From Acidobacteriota bacterium (GTDB lineage Bacteria; Acidobacteriota; Thermoanaerobaculia; Multivoradales; J023): DNA of 64,000 nt. Below are positions 34,356-41,568 of the stretch, piece by piece. The stretch is taken from NCBI GenBank assembly GCA_029263315.1, contig JAJCXR010000028.1, forward strand, positions 1 to 64,000, given 5' to 3'. The translations under genes were made by a program, and so were the position numbers. The notes under the pieces were generated by a model. The model saw only the letters and a list, made by a program, of their open reading frames with translations. It searched no databases and had not been told where the DNA came from. How positions within the stretch are numbered: position 1 is the stretch's first letter; each line of letters opens with the position of its first letter.

Positions 34356-36376
34356 TCGAGAATCCGCTGTAGGGACGCGGGGTCGGACGATTCCGACGCC
34401 CCATCGGCCAGCTCGAGGTCGCTGTCGCCGGGCGCAAATACCACCTCTTCCGTCAGCTCGGCAAAACCGTCCACCTCGGCGATCAAAGGGCTGATCTCAC
34501 CGATTTCATAGAAACCGCCGCGGCCCGTGAGCTCTTCCGGTTTGAGTAGGTAGAGCAAGCGCTTCGAGCGGGTGATGGCGACGTAGAAGAGGCGGCGCTC
34601 TTCTTCGTAGTCGCTGGCGTTGAAGGTGGGAAAGCGACCGGCGTTCATGTGCAGCACAAAAACCGCCTGCCATTCCAGGCCCTTGCCCGAGTGCACCGTG
34701 GAGACGGTGAGCCATTCATCTTCCGAGTCCTCGTGGGGGTCGGTGTGCACGAAGTCCGGCGGATCGATGGCCAGGTCACTGAGGAACGCTTCAAGATCCT
34801 CATAGCGCTTGGCCACCACTGCCAATGCCTGGAGATCCTGCTGCCGGCGTACGGCGTCATCGTATTTGTGGATCATCCAGGTCTTGTAGGCTTTCAGGGC
34901 GAGCTCGAGCTTTTGGGACAGATCGAGCTTTTCGTCTCGCAACTGGGAGATCACTTTGTAGAGAGCTGCCAACTGGCCGGCATAGCGTCGCCCTTCGAGC
35001 TTGGTGCTGACCAGCACGGCGGGATCGCCGTCTTCCTCCACCACATCCTGGGCAATGCGTTGGGCGATTTTCGGCCCAATGCCTTCGAAGAGCTGTAAGA
35101 CGCGGAACCAGGATGCCACTTCGATGGGGTTGAGGCTGATTTTCAACAGGGCACTGACGTCTTTGATGTGGGCCGACTCGACGAAGCGAATACCACCAAA
35201 TTTGCGAAATGGGATGTTGCGGTTGCCGAGCTCCAGCTCGAGGACGTTGGAGTGCCAAGCGGCCCGGGAGAGGACCGCCATCTCGCTCAGGGGCACACCA
35301 TCTTCCCGCAGGGCGAGGATGGTGTCGCAAACAAATCGGGCCTGGGTTGGGTCGTCGGTGGTGCGCACGAAAAAAGGCTTCTGGCTCCCTTCGAGATGGC
35401 TGAAAAGGCGTTTGCTGAACTTCTCGCGGGCTTTTTCCAACACCCGGTTGGCGAGCTCGAGAATCGGCGGTGTGCTGCGGTAGTTCTGCTCCAGAAGCGT
35501 CGTGCGGCTCTCGGGAAAGAGCTTCGGGAAGTCGATGATGTTGCGAAAGCTGGCGCCGCGAAACGAATAGATGCTCTGCGCGTCGTCCCCCACCACCATG
35601 ATGTTGCCGTGGTCCGCGGCCAGCAGGGCGGCGATATGAGCCTGCAGGCGATTGGTGTCTTGGTATTCGTCCACCATGATGTAGCGGAAAGTGGCGGCGA
35701 GTTTCTTGCGCACCCCGGGGTGTTCGATCAACAAACGTCGCAACTGCACCAGGAGGTCGTCGTAGTCCATGGTGTTTTGTTCCAGCTTGCGACGGGCGTA
35801 AGCCTTCTCGATTTTCTCGATGGCCGCGAGATCGTCGAGAAATTGAGGCATCTCCTCTTCCAGAATCTCCTTCAGCGAGCGATGGGTATTGATGCGTTTT
35901 GAATATAGGTTGACCAGGGTATCGGCCCTGGGGAAACGCCGCTGGCGGCTGGCGTTGTCTTCGGCGCTGCGCAGCATGCCCACCAGGTCGACGGCGTCGG
36001 AACGGTCGATGATGGTGAAGCTGGGCCCGTAACCCAAAAGCTGGGCATGGCGGCGCAACACGGAGTTGGCGAAGGAATGGTAGGTGCCGCCGGTCACCCG
36101 CCGACAGCGCTCGTCGACCAGCTGTGCGGCACGGCGGAGCATTTCCTGGGCGGCACGGCGGGTGAAAGTCAAGAGCAAGATCGATTCGGGGGCCACGCCC
36201 CCGTGCACCAAGTGGGCGACGCGGTAGACCAGGGTCCGAGTCTTGCCACTGCCGGCACCGGCAATGACCAAATGAGCCCCCGTCGTCGCCGTGGCGGCGG
36301 TCCGTTGGGCTGGGTTCAGGTCGTCCATCAGATCGTGCTTCGAGCCGACGGCTTCAGGGGGGGCGTGCTCGCTCAT
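34337..36376 (-). CDS. UvrD/PcrA-family DNA helicase
   Basis: This superfamily 1A 3'-5' helicase is about 680 residues, near the usual PcrA length. It has a Q-motif/NPAQR start, Walker A AGAGSGKTRTL, LLLTFTRRAAQEM (motif Ia), MVDEYQDTN (motif II), VVGDDAQSIYSFRGA (motif III), STVHSGKGLEW (motif V) and YVAITRSKR (motif VI). It unwinds DNA in repair and in removing blocks to replication. The C-terminus ends in LQRILDYFGDN. I chose the ATG at 36376; a GTG at 36421 and an ATG at 36403 are also possible, none with a good ribosome-binding site. Its upstream neighbour is an HTH regulator, and its 3' end runs into the end of the kinase gene. Confidence 0.92.
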   Translation of the reverse strand: MSEHAPPEAVGSKHDLMDDLNPAQRTAATATTGAHLVIAGAGSGKTRTLVYRVAHLVHGGVAPESILLLTFTRRAAQEMLRRAAQLVDERCRRVTGGTYHSFANSVLRRHAQLLGYGPSFTIIDRSDAVDLVGMLRSAEDNASRQRRFPRADTLVNLYSKRINTHRSLKEILEEEMPQFLDDLAAIEKIEKAYARRKLEQNTMDYDDLLVQLRRLLIEHPGVRKKLAATFRYIMVDEYQDTNRLQAHIAALLAADHGNIMVVGDDAQSIYSFRGASFRNIIDFPKLFPESRTTLLEQNYRSTPPILELANRVLEKAREKFSKRLFSHLEGSQKPFFVRTTDDPTQARFVCDTILALREDGVPLSEMAVLSRAAWHSNVLELELGNRNIPFRKFGGIRFVESAHIKDVSALLKISLNPIEVASWFRVLQLFEGIGPKIAQRIAQDVVEEDGDPAVLVSTKLEGRRYAGQLAALYKVISQLRDEKLDLSQKLELALKAYKTWMIHKYDDAVRRQQDLQALAVVAKRYEDLEAFLSDLAIDPPDFVHTDPHEDSEDEWLTVSTVHSGKGLEWQAVFVLHMNAGRFPTFNASDYEEERRLFYVAITRSKRLLYLLKPEELTGRGGFYEIGEISPLIAEVDGFAELTEEVVFAPGDSDLELADGASESSDPASLQRILDYFGDN

Positions 36377-36463
36377 GACCTCGACTTTATCGACTCTGGC
36401 CATCGGTTGCGAGCTGGGCACGGTTGTAGGCCGGAGGTCGGAGCAAGCCGAGCAGGATGACCG

Positions 36464-36970
36464 TCAAGCTTCGTAGGGGTCTTCCTTGGGCAGGAGACCA
36501 TCCCGGTCCATCTCTCGGCGATAGATTTCGATGAAGTGCTCCATGGGGGCGCCCCCCAAGGTGACGATGAAGCAAACCAACGAGCGGACGGTGGCGCAGA
36601 GCTCTTGGTGGTCGACCCCGTGATGTTCCCGTTGACGAGCATGGTAGGCCTCGGCAAGCACCCGGTCGAGCCGATCTTTTTGCTGCTGCGTCGGGGGGCC
36701 GGCTTTCGATGTGGGAGGTTCCCCAAATAACTCTGCGAAGAAGTCCTTGGGTTCTATGCCAAGGGTTTCGAGGATCTTGAGCACCTGATCGACACGCAGC
36801 GCCTTTTGTTTGCGAAAGAGCTGGCTGATGTATGTGCGGCCCCAGTCGAGTGACTCCTGTACATCCAGTTGGCTCATTCCGATCTCCTGCATCTTGGTGC
36901 GTAAGAGAAGGAGGATTCGCTCCACCAGCTCGTCGACGGTCGTATTGCTGCGTTGTCCAGAAGTGGTCAT
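36464..36970 (-). CDS. HTH (XRE-like) regulator
   Basis: This 168-residue protein has an N-terminal helix-turn-helix at about 22-80. MSQLDVQESLDWGRTYIS and LRVDQVLKILETLGI match the XRE/Cro layout. The C-terminal half is helical with no recognised domain. It resembles the N-terminal part of the divergently placed HTH-TPR gene (both run from a DVQ/EID helix to ILETLGIEP/ILDVLNIDP and end FF). GAGGAG lies upstream of the ATG. It may bind the palindromes in the shared spacer. Confidence 0.82.
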   Translation of the reverse strand: MTTSGQRSNTTVDELVERILLLLRTKMQEIGMSQLDVQESLDWGRTYISQLFRKQKALRVDQVLKILETLGIEPKDFFAELFGEPPTSKAGPPTQQQKDRLDRVLAEAYHARQREHHGVDHQELCATVRSLVCFIVTLGGAPMEHFIEIYRREMDRDGLLPKEDPYEA

Positions 36971-37153
36971 AGCTCAGCTGACTCCTCGAAGGAATGGGTG
37001 CGTCTGCTTCTAGGCTCACGGGAGAAGGCATCGTGAGGAGAACGTCTCAGTGATGCCACTTCCGTATTGATTCGATTCAGAGATTTTCTCTTAATAATGA
37101 TTGGCAATCAAGGGAAAAGTGTCTTGTAAACATGGTGGATCTTTCTGGGTTCT

Positions 37154-37164
37154 CTGATGGTCAG
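37154..37164. promoter_or_regulatory. candidate operator, copy 1
   Basis: CTGATGGTCAG, a near-perfect inverted repeat, is followed by TAACTCTG. It is in the spacer between the two HTH regulators and closely related to copy 2, which starts 169 bases further on. Confidence 0.5.
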
Positions 37165-37322
37165 TAACTCTGCAACCGAAGTGAAGGCAAGGATAGGGGA
37201 CGTTGGTGATGTATTCCTGGCGCCAGATATTTGCGATATTCAGAGAACTACAGAGTTTTGTGGAGATTTCCCTTGAAAATCATGGTCTTTTCAGTAGTCT
37301 TTGAGGGTCCGTTGGTGGATTT

Positions 37323-37333
37323 CTGATAATCAG
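37323..37333. promoter_or_regulatory. candidate operator, copy 2
   Basis: CTGATAATCAG is a perfect palindrome followed by TAATTCTG. It lies about 35-65 bases upstream of the HTH-TPR gene start, a position where a bound protein could block or guide RNA polymerase. Confidence 0.55.
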
Positions 37334-37387
37334 TAATTCTGACGTGGCGCATTTCGGATTAGGTAACCGATGGGACGAGGTGAGGCA

Positions 37388-38788
37388 ATGGAAGTTAGTG
37401 AGCTGAATCTACGAGTTCTCGAGCGCCTGGCACAGGAGAGGGCTCTTCATCGACACGGCTCAGCGGCCGAGATCGATCAGCGAATAGGGCGTAGCGAGGG
37501 CTATTTGGGGCGAGTGCTGCGTGGAGAGATCGGCTTGCAGACGGAGATGCTGTTTCGCATCTTAGATGTTCTGAACATCGACCCTTCGGGCTTTTTTTCT
37601 GCCGTTGTCGGTTTGAGGATTCGTCCGGAGCTCGCTCTGGATCGATTGGACCGCCTCCTGATGGAACGAACGGAGTCGCCCTTCATTCCCGTTCCCGCCG
37701 ACTTTCGAGCCCGGCTCGACGCTCTGGTCGCCAAGAAGCACAGGGGCGTGGAGGTCGACGAACCACCTCCACCTTGGATCGATGAGCTGAACGAAATCGA
37801 CCAGCAGCGATTTTCCGATCCGGCATCGACACGTCGAAAGATGGCGCATCTCTTGGTTCTAGCCTTGGAGCAAGAAGAGGCCGCGGACGCCACATCGGCA
37901 ACGCGATTAGCGCTGGTCCGGGCCCTTGGAATCACCTCGTCGATCGAGCGGGTGGAGGGAAGGCCCCGTCATGCGGTGGGCTATTTGATAGCCGCCTTTG
38001 CCTTGTGGGACGAAGCCGATTCGTTGCTCTATGCCGAGCTCTTGGAGCGTGCCTGCTATCAAGTCGGTGATCAAGCGGACTACGACACCGGTTTGGAGCT
38101 GGCCTTTCAGGCGACCGAGATCTATGTCCGCCACGGCAACCTGGTGGGAGTGGGCCGTTCCTTGGTGGACCGAGCCGTCATGGTCTACAAGATAGGCACA
38201 CCGCAGGAGACCCTGGATCTGTATCAGGCGGGCCTGCGATATTTGCCTCCGTCCGCCTGGCAGAACCGCTTTGCCGCCTGGCAAGGCATGGGCATGTGCC
38301 ATCTCAATCTCGATCAGGTGGCGGAAGCGGATACCTGTGCTCGCCAAGCCGCCGAGGCGCATGCGACGCGCAGTGGTCTCAACTGGTGGCGGGTGGTTTG
38401 GCTGCAGGCGGAGGTTGCCTATCGGCTAGGTGAGCTCGAGCGCGCCGAGACCTTGTATGGGCAAATCAAGGACGCCTTCGAGGAAGCGGGACACCCCCTC
38501 GATGTCGCCCTACTTTCATTGCAGATGGCAAGGGTCCTTTTATCAGCCCGCAAGATGCGACAGATGCAGCGCCTGGCGGCCAGCTCCATGTCGCTGCTGC
38601 GGCCGCTACGTCGCGACAAACTGGTCTGTGCTGCCTTGCACGAGTTCACCCGTTTGACCTTGACCGGCGAGCTCAGCATCCGCTGGATCGAGCAAGCCAG
38701 TCGACGGATCGAAAAGGGATACCTCGAGAAACAAGGTATCCCGGGTCTCGATAGGGCCGTCTCAGTTGGCGGGGCTTCGTCGAGCTAG
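37388..38788 (+). CDS. HTH regulator with TPR-like C-terminal region
   Basis: This 466-residue protein starts at the ATG at 37388, with GAGGTGAGG upstream; an ATG at 37370 is the alternative. An HTH domain lies at about 22-75 (SAAEIDQRIGRSEGYLGRVL, then MLFRILDVLNIDPSGFF). About 300 residues of TPR-like helices follow, with segments such as TGLELAFQATEIYVRHGNL, ADTCARQAAEAHATRSG and AETLYGQIKDAFEEAGHPL. HTH-TPR proteins often sense a peptide or partner through the TPR part. It shares the HTH design of the divergent gene at 36464-36970, so the two are probably old duplicates. The 3' end overlaps the end of the convergent repeat-protein gene by four bases. Confidence 0.82.
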   Translation: MEVSELNLRVLERLAQERALHRHGSAAEIDQRIGRSEGYLGRVLRGEIGLQTEMLFRILDVLNIDPSGFFSAVVGLRIRPELALDRLDRLLMERTESPFIPVPADFRARLDALVAKKHRGVEVDEPPPPWIDELNEIDQQRFSDPASTRRKMAHLLVLALEQEEAADATSATRLALVRALGITSSIERVEGRPRHAVGYLIAAFALWDEADSLLYAELLERACYQVGDQADYDTGLELAFQATEIYVRHGNLVGVGRSLVDRAVMVYKIGTPQETLDLYQAGLRYLPPSAWQNRFAAWQGMGMCHLNLDQVAEADTCARQAAEAHATRSGLNWWRVVWLQAEVAYRLGELERAETLYGQIKDAFEEAGHPLDVALLSLQMARVLLSARKMRQMQRLAASSMSLLRPLRRDKLVCAALHEFTRLTLTGELSIRWIEQASRRIEKGYLEKQGIPGLDRAVSVGGASSS

Positions 38789-39156
38789 TGCTTTCGTCCG
38801 AGCCCGTTGGGTTCGACGAGGGGTCCAAAATGGAGATTCCATCCGAATCCGTTGGGTTCGACGAGGGGTCCAAATCGGAGACTGTGCCCGACGCCGTTGG
38901 GTTCGACAAGGGGTCCAAATCGGAGACTGTGCCCGATGCCATTGGGTTCGACGAGGGGTCCAAATTGGAGATTCCGTCCGAAACCGTTGGGTTCCACAAG
39001 GGGTCCGAATCCGGGGGGAAGTTCCAGGGCCGATCTCTGAATCACGGTCCTTGGAAAATCTCCTTTTTCGAGAGATGACGCTCCCCAAACCTGTGAGGCG
39101 GTGGCGAGGCAGAGGAAGGTCACGAAGAGCGCAGAGAGAGTGTGGATCTTAGGCAT
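38785..39156 (-). CDS. small secreted protein with five FGPLVEPNG repeats
   Basis: The 123-residue protein begins at the ATG at 39156, which gives a clean signal peptide (MPKIHTLSALFVTFLCLATA up to about VWG). After a ~25-residue spacer, residues 50-123 are five copies of a 15-residue unit FGPLVEPNGxGxxLx; the last copy is shortened to end RKH. The conserved F-G-P-L-V-E-P-N-G core and variable positions 10-15 point to selection for a structural or binding role. I do not recognise the family. The last codons overlap the end of the HTH-TPR gene on the other strand. Plus-strand reading frames over the array are shadows of this one, since only the minus frame has a signal peptide. Confidence 0.75.
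   Translation of the reverse strand: MPKIHTLSALFVTFLCLATASQVWGASSLEKGDFPRTVIQRSALELPPGFGPLVEPNGFGRNLQFGPLVEPNGIGHSLRFGPLVEPNGVGHSLRFGPLVEPNGFGWNLHFGPLVEPNGLGRKH
38788..39009 (-). repeat. five tandem 45-bp coding repeats
   Basis: The period is exactly 45 bases: the plus-strand landmark CGTTGGGTTC or a one-base variant recurs at 38805, 38850, 38895, 38940 and 38985. The repeats are in frame with the secreted protein and code its 15-residue units. Differences are mostly at the variable residue positions. Confidence 0.92.
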
Positions 39157-39478
39157 GATGCCTCCAATGGCCCGATCACGGGAAGCTCCATTGCTCACCG
39201 CGTGTCGGAGCCAGCAGTAGGCTACTGAATAAAGAGATCCATTGGGCGTCGAAATGCGTTGTTTTTGAGAAATTTCTTTGCAATGGGTCTATTTCGCGAA
39301 TTGATTTGTACAAGGAAGAGATACTTGCAAGCGCGGGCTCCCCCTCACCTGGCGATCAAAGATCCCGTCGTCCGTTCCTTGGCTACGGATGCCGCTGAGG
39401 CCCGAGCTGGCCACGTCAAACAACTACTATTGGCCCAAGCTGGTCCCCCGGGCTTGGGCATGATTCGCTATTCAGACG
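39157..39478. other. intergenic region
   Basis: About 320 bases between the divergent repeat-protein gene and the hypothetical gene. It should hold promoters for both, but no clear boxes, structures or genes are visible to me. Confidence 0.5.
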
Positions 39479-40030
39479 ATGATCAAACCCTCGCAAGCCG
39501 ACCTACGCTCCCTGTTCAATTTCTTGGAAGACCAACCGCGGGATTTTCGCCCCATTTGCCGGTGGCTGGTTCTCGGACCCGAAATGGCCAAGATCGTCCT
39601 GCCCGATTTTGCCCATGCGCCGACCCTTGACGAGGTCTTGGATTTGGTGCGCTGGATCGAGGAGCGGGCGCCCGAGCTCCGATCCACCGTCGCCTGGTTA
39701 GTGGCGGCCAGTCCCCATGCTGCGGTGCTCCAGCGGGAGCTCCAGCTGGATTTCCTCTTGCAGGTCGACGCCGGCAGTTGGACGCACCCTGTGCAAGTGC
39801 TGCCCAAGCCGCGGTCTTCCAATGAGGATTTGCTCGAGGCCTGCCGCCAACGACGGAGAAAGGCCGAGGGGGAGGCAAGGGACCGCTTGGCGGGGGTGGA
39901 AGCGAAGCTGCTACGGGCCAAGCAGATCGACGACCGGGCTCGCCGCCGCCGTCTCGAGCAGCGCCGCAAAGACGAGCTGGCCGAAGCCCACCGCGAGTTG
40001 GCCGAGCACCAAGATGACGATGTGCATTGA
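39479..40030 (+). CDS. hypothetical protein with charged coiled-coil C-terminus
   Basis: This is a 183-residue protein of no family I recognise. The first ~115 residues are globular-looking (LRSLFNFLEDQPRDFRPICR, VLDLVRWIEERAPELRSTV). The last ~65 residues are a highly charged Arg/Glu/Ala helix (RQRRRKAEGEARDRLAGVEA), likely a coiled coil. There is no signal peptide, so it is probably cytoplasmic. No clear ribosome-binding site precedes the ATG. It converges on the response-regulator gene and shares no operon. Codon use matches the chromosome, which supports a real gene. Confidence 0.6.
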   Translation: MIKPSQADLRSLFNFLEDQPRDFRPICRWLVLGPEMAKIVLPDFAHAPTLDEVLDLVRWIEERAPELRSTVAWLVAASPHAAVLQRELQLDFLLQVDAGSWTHPVQVLPKPRSSNEDLLEACRQRRRKAEGEARDRLAGVEAKLLRAKQIDDRARRRRLEQRRKDELAEAHRELAEHQDDDVH

Positions 40031-40128
40031 GTTGCTCCGGCCGTGCCCGCTCGAAGGGCCTCCCGCTGCCACCGATTTCGGAAAATCGGGATGGGAGCTC
40101 GCTAGCTCTTCAGGGAGGCGGCCACAGC

Positions 40129-41568
40129 TCAGCGAAAGGCCTGTGCCTTGATTTCCAGTTGCTTGAGTTTCTTCTGCATGTTTTGGCGGTGCAAACCCGC
40201 TTGCCGAGCGGCTTGGGAAACGTTGCCCTGGTGTCGACGCAAGAGATCGGTGAAGTAGCGGCGTTCGAAGGCTTCGACAACCCGGTTTTTCGATTGTTGG
40301 AAGTCTTCCTGCGGGGCGTCATCGGCCGGAGTGTCCGGGTTCAGTTGCAACCCGGGGGACGCCGCGGTGGGCGAGCGCAGCTCGGCTGGCAAGTCTCGAC
40401 AGTCGATCTGCTGATCGCGGCAAAAGATGGCGGCGCGCTCCATGGCATTCTTGAGCTCCCGCACGTTGCCGGGCCACGGATAGGCGAGGAGAGCCGAGGT
40501 GCATTCCGGTGACAGGGTGTAGGTCTTGCCAGTGCTCTGACGCAGCAACTCGAGGGCCAGGAGGATGATGTCGTCGGCCCGCTCGCGGAGGGGAGGCAGG
40601 GCGAGCTCGACCACCCTCAAACGGTAGTAGAGATCTTGGCGAAAGTGGCCCTCATGGCACAGGTTTTCGAGATCCCGATGGGTCGCTGCCAAAACCCTGA
40701 CATTCACTTGCATGGCGGTTCCACCGCCCACCGGCTCGACCCGTTTCTCTTGCAAAACTCGCAACAGCTTGGCCTGGGCGGAGTGGGGCATATCGCCGAT
40801 CTCGTCGAGGAAGAGGGTGCCGCCGTGGGCTTCCTTGAAACGACCGCTGCGGTCGCGGTCGGCGCCGGTGAACGCCCCCTTGCGATGGCCGAAGAGCTCA
40901 CTCTCCAACAAGCTCTCGGGAATAGCGGCGCAGTTCAAGGCGACAAATGGCCCTAGACCGACATGGCTCAGCTGATGGATACGGCGGGCTACGAGCTCCT
41001 TGCCGGTTCCCGTTTCACCCCGGATCAAGACGCTGGCGTCGGTCGGGCCGAGACGCTCGATGTCGTGGCAGAGCTGCACCATGACCGGCGATTCGCCCAA
41101 GATCTCGCCGGAACCGCCGAGCCGCTGCACGGTGGCCCGCAGCTGACGGTTCTCCTTGACCAGATCGGCTCCGGCCAAGGTGCGCTCCACCACCCAGCGC
41201 AATTCCGCGATGTCGTAGGGTTTGGCCAGGAAGTCGGCGGCGCCGGCCCGCACCGCGTCGATGGCGGTACGCAGCTGAGAATCGGCCGTCACCATGATCA
41301 CCGGCGGCGGGTCCGGCATTTCGACAATGCGTTCCAAGGTGGCACGACCATCGAGGTCGGGCATGCGCAGATCGAGGAGCACCAAGTCCACCATCAGGCT
41401 TTCCAGGAGATCGAGGCATTGGCGCCCGCTCTCACACTCGACAAAACGATAGAGCTGGCTACCGAGGGCGCGCCGGATGCCCCGGCGGGCCGCGGTTTCG
41501 TCATCACAGACCAAGATGCGGGGTGGCGTCGTGTCGCCGCTGGAATCTTCGCCTGGCTTCATGGGCAC
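40129..41568 (-). CDS. NtrC-family response regulator (REC-AAA+-Fis)
   Basis: This 479-residue protein has three domains. The receiver (about 17-130) carries the acidic pair CDDE and the phosphorylation site Asp66 in LLDLRMPD. The sigma-54 AAA+ domain (about 155-385) has GETGTGKE, ELFGHRKGAFTGA (intact sigma-54 contact loop) and GGTLFLDEIGDM. A Fis-type HTH lies at the end (HQGNVSQAARQAGLHRQ). It should activate sigma-54 promoters after phosphorylation. The gene overlaps the histidine-kinase gene by ten bases, so the two form a two-component pair. The targets are not visible in this window. In contrast, the FHA regulator at 8633-10492 has a changed loop. Confidence 0.93.
   Translation of the reverse strand: MPMKPGEDSSGDTTPPRILVCDDETAARRGIRRALGSQLYRFVECESGRQCLDLLESLMVDLVLLDLRMPDLDGRATLERIVEMPDPPPVIMVTADSQLRTAIDAVRAGAADFLAKPYDIAELRWVVERTLAGADLVKENRQLRATVQRLGGSGEILGESPVMVQLCHDIERLGPTDASVLIRGETGTGKELVARRIHQLSHVGLGPFVALNCAAIPESLLESELFGHRKGAFTGADRDRSGRFKEAHGGTLFLDEIGDMPHSAQAKLLRVLQEKRVEPVGGGTAMQVNVRVLAATHRDLENLCHEGHFRQDLYYRLRVVELALPPLRERADDIILLALELLRQSTGKTYTLSPECTSALLAYPWPGNVRELKNAMERAAIFCRDQQIDCRDLPAELRSPTAASPGLQLNPDTPADDAPQEDFQQSKNRVVEAFERRYFTDLLRRHQGNVSQAARQAGLHRQNMQKKLKQLEIKAQAFR

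Larger units (their letters stand above)
36971..37387. other. AT-rich divergent regulatory region
   Basis: This 417-base spacer between two HTH genes is clearly more AT-rich than its surroundings. It holds two copies of a palindrome (37154-37164 and 37323-37333), each followed by TAA-TCTG-like sequence and preceded by GGTGGAT. There is no gene in it. It is likely the control region for one or both neighbours. Confidence 0.7.

Noticed and set aside
38766..39152. Plus-strand repeat frames (GSTRGP and VGFDEGSK types)
   Set aside because: They mirror the minus-strand repeat; only the minus frame has a signal peptide and a clean start.
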